DNA of 64,000 nucleotides, taken from assembly GCA_021234535.1 (NCBI GenBank), contig CM037843.1, forward strand, positions 7,350,320 to 7,414,319. Direction: 5' to 3'. The DNA is from Stichopus chloronotus. Lineage: Eukaryota; Echinodermata; Holothuroidea; Aspidochirotida; Stichopodidae. The notes below the pieces were generated by a model. The model was given only the letters and a program-made list of their open reading frames with translations, ran no database searches and was not told the DNA's origin. A program made the position numbers and the translations under genes. Every line of letters begins with the position of its first letter. Position 1 is the first letter of the stretch. Shown here piece by piece: positions 46,950-57,263 of the stretch.

Positions 46950-47870
46950 CAAAGCTGAAAGCACTTGTCCAGTGCATTCTTAAACCCATCATTTCTTGCC
47001 ATCACCAGATTGTCAGACAAACCATTCCGTTCATTCACTACCGGCCCTCTGAGAAAAGAAGTAACGATATTATACGATAATATTATACGATAATGTTTAT
47101 CGTACTTTGAGCCTTCTGGAGTTTAAGACAATGACCTCTTGTAATTTAATTATTTGCAAACTTGAAAAAAAAATCAGAAAATGATGAACTATCAAAACCA
47201 ATATATATATATAATAATCTTGTAGCACAATCTTCTCATCCCAAGTGAAGTGATCAGATTCAAGAGACGTAACCTACTGTTATAGGGTACACCCTTTGAG
47301 GCACGTATCTCAGGCTGACAGCCCTGTGCTGGACAAGTAAATCCTTATCTTGAGAAAAGTTTCGGTTCCAATTGCTTGCACAACGTACTCTAAATGAGGC
47401 TTTACCAACTGTGTATAGATCCTAATAACAATATCTTGCTTAAGGAAACTAAAATTTCTCTCAGTTATACGTAATATCCAAATTCTCTCAGGATCTTTTA
47501 CAGTAGCTGCTTCAACACACTACTTAGATGGCTGTAAAGAAGAATCTATGTAGACACCTAAGTCCCTTTCAACAAAAAATTCTTTCACTGAGTCCAATTA
47601 AAGTATTGCCAATATGATGCATTACATTGCATTTCTCGATATCGAACACATTCGACACTAGTCATGAGGCCGAGCAAAAATACTGGCAGTCTAAATCATC
47701 CTTCTGAAAACTTTTGATTCACCTTTCAGATGAGACCTCACGGTGTCATGAGCAAACCTCTTATCTTTACGCACAATATCAGCATCAACGCCGTTAATAA
47801 AAGCAATGAACAGAAGATGACCAAACACAGACCCCAAGTTCTGGAAGCTTTCTGGAAATCAGAAGATCAA
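46950..47870 (-). pseudogene. Degraded CR1/L2-like non-LTR reverse transcriptase relic
   Basis: Conceptual minus-strand fragments in several frames, from 47865 downward: SVFGHLLFIAFINGVDADI with FAHD at the catalytic box position, then ERDLGVYIDSSLQPSK, LYTQLVKPHLEYVVQA, and near 46970-47060 FLRGPVVNERNGLSDNLV. Their order and spacing match the C-terminal half of CR1/L2/Jockey-type RTs. Frameshifts and stops are frequent, so it is long dead. Confidence 0.75.
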
Positions 47871-48921
47871 CATCAACATATATCTGCCTATAATATATGA
47901 AGTAGTAACATCTTCCTATTGAAAATATTCGTGAGGCAGGACCTTTTCTGACGAAAGCCATCATGTTGAGACATTCTGATTAATGGATAAATAAGAGTAT
48001 AAGAGCTAGATTCATCTCCAAAAGTGTGGGGAATCTTTAAAGACTTTTTAGACTCAGTTTTTATACGAATCGCCCTTCTGGGGAGGGGTTAAGTGGGATT
48101 CCCCACCCCTCGTTCGAAGAAAGAGACTAATTGGAAGGTGTATGTATGACAGATGGTGAAATATTTGGTCACAATTTAGCTTAGTGTCACTTTCGAAATC
48201 TGGGTTATTTTGTATACATCTTTTAATCGTAGAAAGTCCGGATTCCTCTCATCGTCATGTCTTAAGATGCCAAAATTTCGACCTCACAGAAAGGACATTT
48301 CTCATTCTAGCGCCTTCACTTATTATGATAATATCTTGTATTGTAATCTCAGGCCGCCCTACTTCGGTCACTCTTTCTATGTTTAGAAATAACCATTAGA
48401 AACCTTACATGATTGTAAATGTAATCTTTGTTTGGTCATTTGTCGTTGGAAACAATACAATTAATTCATGAAATCATAAAACCACGGATGTTAAAAAACG
48501 GCACATGTGAGAACTCCGAAGAATGATCCAACATCAGATATGTAATTGGCTGATGTTCAACAGCCATTCCGAAAACATACAATCATTAAAAAATTCCATA
48601 AAAAAAGCATCGTTTTTTTTATTGACTGTGGTCAAAGAACCTAATATATAATAGGTTACTTTTTTAATCTGAGCTTAGCTACTTCTAGACTGTTAGAAAA
48701 CAGTTGTGATTAATACAAAAATGTCAAAACGCGCTTGAAGATATTCATTGGTGAGAATAATATTAAACGTTGACTGAATGAACGGTAAGTGGCTCCCCAA
48801 TCATTATGATACTGAGGTTTTTCCGAGATCAGTACTATAGGCCTACTTTAGGTTAAGGTAGTGACATATGACTAGCCTCACCGTACGCAAAGGCAGCGAG
48901 CTAAGACCTCTCAGCTCCACG

Positions 48922-48975
48922 ATGGCAGAAAAAGATTTCATCAGTTACAAGGAACACTGTAAACAACAAGTATAG
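48922..48975 (+). CDS. Possible short start exon (tentative)
   Basis: ATG in a good context (CACGATGG) followed by a short frame (MAEKDFISYKEHCKQQ) that reaches a stop; a weak donor-like CAA|GTATAG precedes it. The region just upstream is a little more CpG-rich. No partner exon found. Confidence 0.15.
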   Translation: MAEKDFISYKEHCKQQV

Positions 48976-49049
48976 TACCATAGTCCTTTCCTCAGTCCAT
49001 ATGTCACCGGAAACGTATGGTCACCGCATGCAGTACTACGTTGAATTAT

Positions 49050-49220
49050 GCAGCCAATCCTCATATGATATCATACATGTTTGACCCTTCTCGGGATTAC
49101 ACACCTAACCATTATGGTATATCTGGCTATCACGTCATGTTCTATCGTGTAGAAAAGGTCTTCTCGGGAAATGATTTCAGCACCTTATGGAAATTCTGTG
49201 AGGACTGGGTGATAATCTCA
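49050..49220 (+). repeat. Interspersed repeat R2, copy 3
   Basis: AATCCTCATATGATATCATA, CCTAACCATTATGGTATATC and GTAGAAAAGGTCTTCTCGGG appear in order. The 69-codon frame across it is therefore repeat-derived. Confidence 0.65.
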
Positions 49221-49844
49221 CAGTAAACTGACGATGTGGACGTTTGAAGTCAAGAAGTGTGCTCAACATTCTGTAGTTTAACTACACATCACGGTTTTAC
49301 CGGGTTTCATCATTTTGAAAAAAAAATGGAGACTTGGAGTGTCCCCCCCCCCCCTTAGGCCTCTTGAGAAAAAGTGAGAGGATGCGTCTCTCCGTTCCAC
49401 CATGATCCACGCCCATCTGAAAACTGAACGGTAATGAGCGGTGACAAGCATTTGAATATGAAGTTAAAACTGACCTAAAGAGACAGATTTAAAAAAAAAG
49501 AATGAAATGCCAGGAACCTACTGATCATTCTTTGGAATAAACAGCTCAATGCATACCCGTATAGTGATTCAAAAAGGGTTTCATACCGCGGGACACAAAG
49601 AACGCACTAATAAAATGGATAATGTAGCAAAATGAGAAAGATTGACTTGATAGGACACTGAATGACCTTTGAAACAAAGACCACCAGAGGCGCCAAACCC
49701 ATGGGCAGCGGGGTAGTACCCCTATACCCTTCTGCCGTGGATGGGGGACAACCGGTGCAGCAAAAGTGTCCTTTTCTCACTGGATTATAAATGCGAATGC
49801 TATGTACAATGGCAATGTCACGTACAGACACCTTTTCGAAACCA

Positions 49845-50990
49845 GAATGCGCAAATGCATTGTGGCTTCGATGATTTCATTATGGGGACTTCTTTTTTAT
49901 GAATCTGACATATGGCCGTGTAATATTGTAAGATGCTTGATTATTTTAATGTTACAGTAATTTATCTCATCACTAATTGAGAAGCACAATGACATCTTCT
50001 GACCTAAGTTGATGACTGATGCTGATGCAAGCTTCACTTCTTGAGGAATCGTGTTTAAAAGGTTGTCTTGACTTGACCCCTGTTGGCCTCAAATGATCTT
50101 TGACCTCTATAAAATACAATAGGCTTATTTGTACTTCATAAGGTACCTTTACAAGTTAGCTTTCTTGAGATACCATGTCTAGAAGGTTTTCACTATTTAA
50201 CCCCTGTTGACCCTAGGTGACCTTTGACCTCCACCAAACAATGCATTCCTTGCACTCAATAAGGTAGATACACAGTCCAAATATGAGATCTGATTCCCTT
50301 CTTGAGATATTGTGTCTACAACTTTAAATGTCATCACTAATTGACCCCTGTTCATCCCAAATGACCTTCGTCCTCCATAAAAAAAAATCACCTTCTACTC
50401 AATAAGACACACCCTCAGTCCAAACATGAAACATGTACAAGTTCCTCTTCTTGAGACATCGTGCTTACAAGGCTTTACTATCTGACCCCTGTTGACCTCA
50501 AACGACTTTTGACCTCCATCAAAAACATTAGGCTCCTAGTGCTCTATAACACTGAGTGATCCTCAACCTGGGGACCCATAGGTTGTCCGTGAAGCTTGTT
50601 TGCGGGTCCGCAAAGGGCAAAGGGGTCCGTAGAAAAATAGGGGTTCCGTAGCAAAACAGGAGTCCATGAAAGCTAAAGTGCTTAGGCGTTATGTAGAATT
50701 TTAAATCCAAATATGAGATCTGTGCAAGCTTTCATTATTGATATATTGTGTTTACAATGTTTTCGCTATTTGACCCTATTGACCCCAAATGTCCTTTGAC
50801 CTCCATCAAAAGCAATAGGCTTCTTGTACTTAATATGATACACCCACATACCAAATATGAGATTTGTACAAGCTTCCCTTCTCGTGTTTACAAGGTAGGC
50901 GTCACAAACATACAGACACACATACATACACGCACACATACACCTGCATGATTACAAAGGTTACGATTTCGTCGAAACCCAAAACGTATA
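49845..50990 (+). repeat. Composite nuclear-receptor-site repeat, copy with both ends
   Basis: Left end CCAGAATGCGCAAATGCATT at 49842 with GTGGCTTCGATGAT, five or more units, CA-rich tract near 50920, right end CGTCGAAACC near 50970. Interrupted by unrelated sequence at about 50550-50690. Confidence 0.82.
50550..50690 (+). mobile_element. Possible hAT-type MITE inserted in the composite repeat
   Basis: The unit pattern is broken by a segment starting CACTGAGTGATCCTCAACCT, close to the CAGTGGTTCTCAACCTGG-type termini common in hAT MITEs, with repeated GGTCCG words inside. The right terminus is not clear. Confidence 0.35.
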
Positions 50991-53678
50991 TATCACAATA
51001 AGTTACCCATTTTGACGGTCGGCTGCTCTCAGTTTCTTGGGCACTGGCATATTCCCCCCGTACAGCGGAAGGACTCCTTACAAACTATAACTGCCCTTCC
51101 GCCCGTTAGACTATGGGACGAAAAGGGAGCAAAGAGAGTAAGAGACCAAACGATGGCATGCCGCCAATTACAATTTGAGAAAGTCACGTACGCACTTTGC
51201 CAAAGGGTATTTGATTTGGAAGCCAAGATTAATTAAGGACAGCGCTTACTCAGTGCCTGGAAGGATTATCTAAGCAGAGCGTCACTGGCGGACCAAGTAC
51301 CATAAAATGTTAACGTCACCTGTTTATAAACCCGTCAGATTGGTCGGAAACTTCACGCCTATGGTGCTCTAAACATCATGAACCTATCCTTGAAATAAAG
51401 ATGTCGATCATGTCTGCAGTTTCTAAATTACTGAAAAAAAAAACAGTTTATGAAAAAATAGAAATATATATCAGAAAGGTTGAGAGGACTATAATGAATC
51501 ATACATCAGGAAAACATCAATCTGTGAAAAATGATGATAAGTTGGATTGCCTATAGATCTTACATATTTTTATTTATTACATTGTGTTCATCCCGTTCAT
51601 CTTTTAACAATCTTAAGGTCGGCGAGAGCGCGTAGACATGCGCCTTGTAAGGTACGTAAATTGAAAAAGCCATGAATGGCCCATGTGTCAGCTTTCAGTG
51701 GTATCTGAAATATATTCTCTCCAAGTAATTTGTCAACTAAGTCACAAATCACGCAAATAATCTAAGCCACTCGCAACTTGAAAGTCTTCCATATAAAGAA
51801 GGAAATTCTACGAAGGGGCAAATTGTGTGGGAATGTCTTCTGAGTTATTGTTTGTGTAATACTAAGAGCCTGTAAATATTGCAAATCTGTTTGTGAAGTT
51901 AACATATTTTATCTGCAAAAGTAGTCATAGGTATTATTGCATAAGTTGCTCTATTTTTTATGTTTTTGTGTTTTTAATGAAGCCAAAACTGAAAGTGCCT
52001 AGACCAATATATGTGACGGTGTTTTCCTGTGTATTCCAAGTACAGTATGTGCTGACATACAGTTTATTCAAATGAATAACACTCAAATGAAAAGGGTAGA
52101 AGTACCAGTAGTAGATAAAGATTAAGTTATCAGTGACTATGGGACTGCGTATTGGACAATTGACGTCAACTGTGCAATTAAATGTGCAATATTTTTCTCC
52201 TGCGTCAGGTTTTACCACATTCTTTTCTCCTTCTGTAGTGTCAGGGTATTGTACCATAATGAAGTGGAATATATGCATGTTGAGAATTGAAGTGAGGGTT
52301 GGTGGACGGAGAACCAGGCCAAGTGTGCATTGATATTGTTATTTCATTTAATCTTAGTCACCATCTAGGTTTATATGGTACAGGGTGTTTAATTCATTTT
52401 TTGGGGCAGGACAGTGTAGTCGTTGGGTGACGGGGTTGAGGATATTAACAAAGGTAGGGGAGGGGGTGAGAAGAACAGATGTAATTAAGGGACTGCTTCC
52501 AGCTTCTGTTTTCTTACAGTCTTTAGCAATTAATTGAATTGGTACAACTGTTCTGTGCATCCTTAACTTTTGCGTACAGTTTATCTTCTGACAGTTCTTT
52601 GAACAAAGTTTGAAAGTTTTGTAACTTGCAAAGATCATTTAGTACAATTGTCTTGTTGGCATATTTCTGGCATAATTGTTCGACAAAGCAATGACTGTTG
52701 ACAGAATGTTTTGTGTCTATTTCGTACAGAAGTGTGTTTTACTTAGTTTCTATGGAAACATAAATAGCGACTTCGCTTGTAAGTCCTTAAGGAGTTGAAA
52801 ATTACACATGATTACTGAAGTTTACATTGGCTGTCACTGTGATGCATGGACTGTGACATCTGTTTTCAGTATATCTAGAATCTGGCCTTTCTTTTTTAAT
52901 AAGTGTATGCAATGAATGACAAAATAGACTTTTGAAGTTAGTTCTATGTTATCATTACAAAGATCCTTGTAGTCAATTAGACTCACAATCCTGGGGTTAT
53001 CTGGCTTCAAATCCAATAGTGCATTTTAGCAAGACATTTATGTTAACTTGCCCCGCTTCACCCATATGCTACGTGAATGTACTGCTCATGTAGCAGGCCC
53101 CTTAGTGGCAGCCATACCTGGTTCCAGTGAACGGGAGTAACACGGTTGTACAGTACCTTAATCGGTTATCAGCTGGATATATGTGAAATATTAAAAAATG
53201 AAAGAGAAAATAAGCATTCTTATTATTGTTATCATTGGTATGATTTATTCGCCAATTATCCTGGTTGTTTTGGTTTTCTTTTTTCAACTTTATTTAATGG
53301 TGATACCAGCTAGGTTGTTCACCAAAAGAATCTTGCCGATATATACAACAGTTCAGGGCAGGTATTAGCAGGTTATTGACATTATGGCTTTCGTTGTAGT
53401 GATTTTTGTGCAGGACAGTACACAGTCTGTATATTTTGCATTGCATGTGGAAACAAAGTCCTAAAACAACCGTAGGAATCTTGCTGTCCAGGATTCTCTA
53501 GTTTGCAGTTTATCTCTCTTTCACGCTTCAACCAATCAGCATGAAATTTACATTACTGGAAAGGAGAAAAGCTTTTCCAATAAATATATCCATTTTACCC
53601 AAGATGATACCTGAAAGCCATCAAGATCTGCCATGGAGTAAATGAAAGCACCTTGCCGATTTTTTGTATGTATGTGTT

Positions 53679-53681
<3 letters not shown>
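50991..53681. other. No gene recognised
   Basis: AT-rich unique-looking DNA. Short open frames (for example 51012-51236 plus) show no family pattern or splice context. Confidence 0.45.

Positions 53682-53751
<70 letters not shown>
53682..53751. repeat. (TA)n microsatellite at the 3' side of the Penelope-like element
   Basis: About 35 uninterrupted TA dinucleotides directly adjoining the element end. Confidence 0.98.
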
Positions 53752-53753
<2 letters not shown>

Positions 53754-53773
53754 GGAATAAATTCAATTATTTA

Positions 53774-53848
53774 GACGACTCATATTCGTTTACAACGTTG
53801 TTTCGTGCAGGTAGTACTGCACTCATCAGAACGTATATGGCGAGTGAC
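53774..53848 (-). ncRNA. Type I hammerhead ribozyme in the Penelope-like element
   Basis: On the minus strand CTGATGA (53829-53823) is followed by a perfect 6-bp stem II (GTGCAG / CTGCAC, loop TACTAC) and GAAA (53804-53801). Stem III is the tiny self-complementary CAAC/GUUG closed by A-U; stem I pairs CGTT with AACG and, after an internal loop, ACTC with GAGT. Cleavage is predicted after GUA, between 53791 and 53790. The very short stem III suits dimeric folding, as known for Penelope-like hammerheads. Confidence 0.87.
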
Positions 53849-53953
53849 TGTATATAGACTAGGAAGGAAAAGAAAACAGAACAAATGACACAGTAGCATT
53901 GCAGGTGCAGTCAAGCTTGGCTATACTGGTGATAATGGCATTGTGGTGATAGG

Positions 53954-54469
53954 CTAAGGCGGTTTAACGTTGCTTAGCAGAAATTTCTTGCAGTGTCTGC
54001 AAGCAGATAAGAGCTCATTCCTCTTGTTAAGGGTGGCCATGTGCGGTCTACAGACAATGAAAAACTTTTCCCAATTGCAAAGATCACATCTGTTAGATAC
54101 TGGGTTGTAGGATTTGGCTTTTTTCAGGATTTTCCAGGATACGCTATAATTTACATTGTTTTCTTTAAGGTTCCAAATATGTTCACTTAGTTTGGTGCTG
54201 TGCTTCTTTGACTTGGAATTAAACGATGATTTGTGATTATTATATCTAAGTTTGAAAGTCACTTCTGTGTGTCCGATGTATGTTTGAGGGGGGTTGCCGT
54301 CGTCGCTCGACACTGTGGCCTGGTAAATAACGGATTCTGTTTTGCAGTTTCCGGGTACGGGGCAGTAGTTCGGCTCTCTGCAATTGCAGCCGCTGGGAGA
54401 GTTGTTCTTGGTAGGGCCGGCGAGTTTGGATTTGTTGTGTGCGCTCACGATTTGTTGGAGGTTGGGCAT
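53954..54469 (-). CDS. Penelope-like GIY-YIG endonuclease domain
   Basis: In the same frame as the RT fragment. It has a Cys-rich linker (CNCREPNYCPVPGNC), then the GIY-YIG-like core with TYIGHTEVTFKLRYNNHKSSF, and a second Cys cluster (CDLCNWEKFFIV). It would nick target DNA for reverse transcription. The first Met here is internal to the original polyprotein, so independent translation is doubtful. Confidence 0.85.
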   Translation of the reverse strand: MPNLQQIVSAHNKSKLAGPTKNNSPSGCNCREPNYCPVPGNCKTESVIYQATVSSDDGNPPQTYIGHTEVTFKLRYNNHKSSFNSKSKKHSTKLSEHIWNLKENNVNYSVSWKILKKAKSYNPVSNRCDLCNWEKFFIVCRPHMATLNKRNELLSACRHCKKFLLSNVKPP

Positions 54470-54604
54470 ACATCCGTAGCTGACTTTGACGGTATTTCGA
54501 TTGAAGATTTTATGGAGGATGTGGTCCGTTGGGAAGGATGTGTCGAGAATTTTGAGGAAGGTCCGTCCTACGTTGGTAGATACGTTTTTGCTGAAGGGTG
54601 GGTT

Positions 54605-55488
54605 CTACCAGGTGATTTTAAGTTTCCTTTGGGGTCTTTTTGCTTGGCTGGTGGTTGGCGAGGTGAATTGTAGGTCGTGGTTGTATCCGCTTTTTTTCAA
54701 GGCATCCTGGTACACAGGTTTGACTTTGTTGAATGCATTTTCATCGTGGGAAAGTGAGGACAGGCGCTTGTTGATGGCTTCTGGTATATGTTTGATGATG
54801 GCGGGAGGGTGGTTGGACTTCGTGTGGACGTATAGCGTGGTGTTGTTTGGTTTTTCGTATGGCGTGTAGGTGCCGTTTCTTAAGTCTAATGTGACGTCCA
54901 GAAAGTTAACTATCTTTTTGTTTGCTTCGATAGTTACGTGAAGTCCGTGTTGGTGGAAAATGGCACAGAGGCCTTTTTTGACTGATTCGATTGTTCTTGG
55001 TGGGGCACTGATTGCGCCTAGACCATCGTCGCGGTATAGGCCGAAGTTGGGTCCGTACTTTGCCGTGATTTGGTTTAGAAGGAAGAGCCCAACTAATTCG
55101 CACGTCTCGGCTCCGTCGTAGCTGCCCATCGTTACGTCGAAAAGTCTGGCTGAGTCTTTCTTCCCCCATGGTTTCTTGTCGCTATACAAACATGACACCT
55201 TTGCTTGTGTGATGATTTCTCGTTCATCTGCGGTGATGTTGGTGTGGTGCGAGGCAAAGTTGAGGGCCTCGTTCAAAAGATCCAAGGTGATGGATGGGTA
55301 GGATTCAACCACGTCGAAAGCAATGAATGAATGGTGGTTTTTGTTCTCGATATTGCGGAACCAATTTAGGAGGGAAGCTGTGTTTTTCCACTGGTTGAGT
55401 TGTAGCTTCTTTTGGGTAGATTTGTTGATTCGGTCGAGTATACGTTTGCTAATTTTTCCGATTTCTGACTTGGTTGGGTTGATTAGCC

Positions 55489-55491
<3 letters not shown>
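54605..55491 (-). pseudogene. Penelope-like reverse transcriptase fragment
   Basis: The frame runs from the microsatellite edge to TAG at 54607-54605. Motif A is [13 protein letters not shown] and the catalytic box is YRDDGLG, both typical of Penelope-like RTs; [14 protein letters not shown] lies between them. The N-terminal RT segment is absent. The TAG falls just before a conserved NPPFS segment that continues in the same frame into the endonuclease, so a single substitution interrupts what was one polyprotein. Codons read before 55491 are only microsatellite translation. Confidence 0.9.
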
Positions 55492-55556
<65 letters not shown>

Positions 55557-55674
55557 TGTATATATATATACACACATGTATATATATATATATACACATA
55601 TATATATATACACATATATATATATATATATACACATACATATGTATATATATATATGTATGTATATGTATATA
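55492..55674. repeat. (TA)n / (CA)n-mixed microsatellite at the 5' side of the Penelope-like element
   Basis: A pure TA run of about 55 bp, then interspersed TATA, CACA and TGTA blocks to about 55674. Long tyrosine/isoleucine frames read through it are artefacts. Confidence 0.97.
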
Positions 55675-57216
55675 CAGCGGGCATATTGGTTCTCCTATTA
55701 GTGTATTTTATCTGCATTTTGTGTATCTTTACCATCAGTTTACTTATATACGTGACCTTGAAAAAGAGAGCTTTTCAAAATGTCGGTGTTATATGTTTCA
55801 CCACTGTAACATGTTGTATTGAAGATCTTTAAAATTCTTTTCTAGTTTATTTTTAATAATTTTTTAGGGATTTTATTAACTGTATTTATGGATTTTTATT
55901 TATTTTCCTGCATGGGTTTGCCAAATTAAAACTTTCTCCATAGTGACATGAAGAGAAAACAGTTTGTCCTAAAACTTCTCAATTCTTCCCAAATGTGAAC
56001 AACCCCAACTTTCTGTTTTAGAGTTATACAACAAAAGCAATTGAGTTAAGTTACACAACTAAAGATGTTTTAGTTTAGTTACAGATGTTTGAGATTTTCT
56101 TCTTGTTTCGGCATGGCTTGAATGATTGCTATGTTTTGATACATTTTGATACCTTGAGTTCTTTATTGTTTACTTTGTTTCTGTTATGTTATTATACCGT
56201 CTGGGGATAGTTTCTTTTGAATAAAGTTGGTTGTATACAGAGTCATTCATCTTATTTAGTTCCAGTCTTTGAGTTTATCATACAGACCTTTCTTACACCA
56301 CACCCTGCCCAAGATGGCAACTCACTACATCTTAAAGGTTTTAACTCATCACCCTAAGCTATATTTTTAGCTTCCGGAAAGCGGAATTCTCAACTGGTTG
56401 TAAGTTACAGTACTCTTTGATTGACCGCAAATTCGAAAGATGCAGAGCAGCTCATATTACACAGCGTACACGGGGATCCATTGTTTTGATAGCACATGCG
56501 AAAGAATGTTAGACAGGCTAGCTGATCGAGGGACATGACGTAAGTAGTAGGGAGGACTGAAACTAGGGTCTGTGATGGGTTTTCTTTTTCTTTAAGCCTT
56601 AAGAGTTTTACAAGTCCGGAGATGAGAGGAACACATTTCATTCCAGCTGGGAATGTTGTATGTGTTTGGGGCAAAAATTAGATTAAGACAATAGTTTCTT
56701 CCACTCTCTAAGTGGAACGCTACCCATCTGTCGGCGCGTAGTGCATAAGAAAAATTTTGAAAAAAAAAACCTTTTGGATTGCAGAAATGTCACTTTCACC
56801 TCGTAAAATCTCAACATGACAAATTTTAAAGGGGGGGGGGAGGGGAGGGGATTTTATTAAATTTTAAAGAAAGAGTATTTTGAAGGGGGAGGGATTATAC
56901 AAGCTTGGAAGCAAAGATTAGGCACCCCCTAAGAAAGAGGTGGGGGCAGACAGTACCATCGGTGAGCGCGGAGCGTGGGGGTAAAAATGTGGCTTTACAA
57001 CCCCCAAGATAGCCGTTAACAGCACTTCACGGTGCACTGAACTACATGCACTGACCCAGCCTTGAAGTAAGGACCGCATGTCTGCAATTTCTCAGTAAAA
57101 AGAAAATCAACCTATGTAAAACGGTAATACGATACAGATGGATTGACAAGCGTGGATCTAGACATTTCGAAAAAGAGGTGGGGGGAGGGTTAAAATTAGA
57201 TAAATCGAAGGGTGCG

Positions 57217-57263
57217 GGGGGAACTGTGACAAGACTACGGGGGGAACTGTGACAAGACTACGG
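57217..57263. repeat. Perfect 23-bp tandem duplication
   Basis: GGGGGGAACTGTGACAAGAC plus three bases occurs twice head to tail. Confidence 0.85.

Larger units (their letters stand above)
53752..55491 (-). mobile_element. Penelope-like retroelement, 5'-truncated
   Basis: Minus strand, 5' to 3': reverse transcriptase fragment, one in-frame stop, GIY-YIG endonuclease frame, then a 3' region with a hammerhead ribozyme. RT-GIY-YIG with a hammerhead is diagnostic of Penelope-like elements. The RT frame begins in a conserved motif ([13 protein letters not shown]) exactly at the edge of a TA/CA microsatellite, so the N-terminal part is missing. The 3' end abuts a second TA tract. The copy is more GC-rich than its surroundings and fairly intact, which suggests recent insertion, but the truncation and the stop make it non-autonomous. 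Confidence 0.92.

Noticed and set aside
49017..49226. 69-codon plus-strand frame
   Set aside because: It lies in interspersed repeat R2, whose other copies have stops in the same frame.
53548..55735. Long open frames of alternating Tyr-Ile through the microsatellites
   Set aside because: They are translations of (TA)n and (CA)n tracts; only the part of the frame below 55491 is reverse transcriptase.
56405..56674. 89-codon minus-strand frame
   Set aside because: No family pattern and no supporting splice sites.
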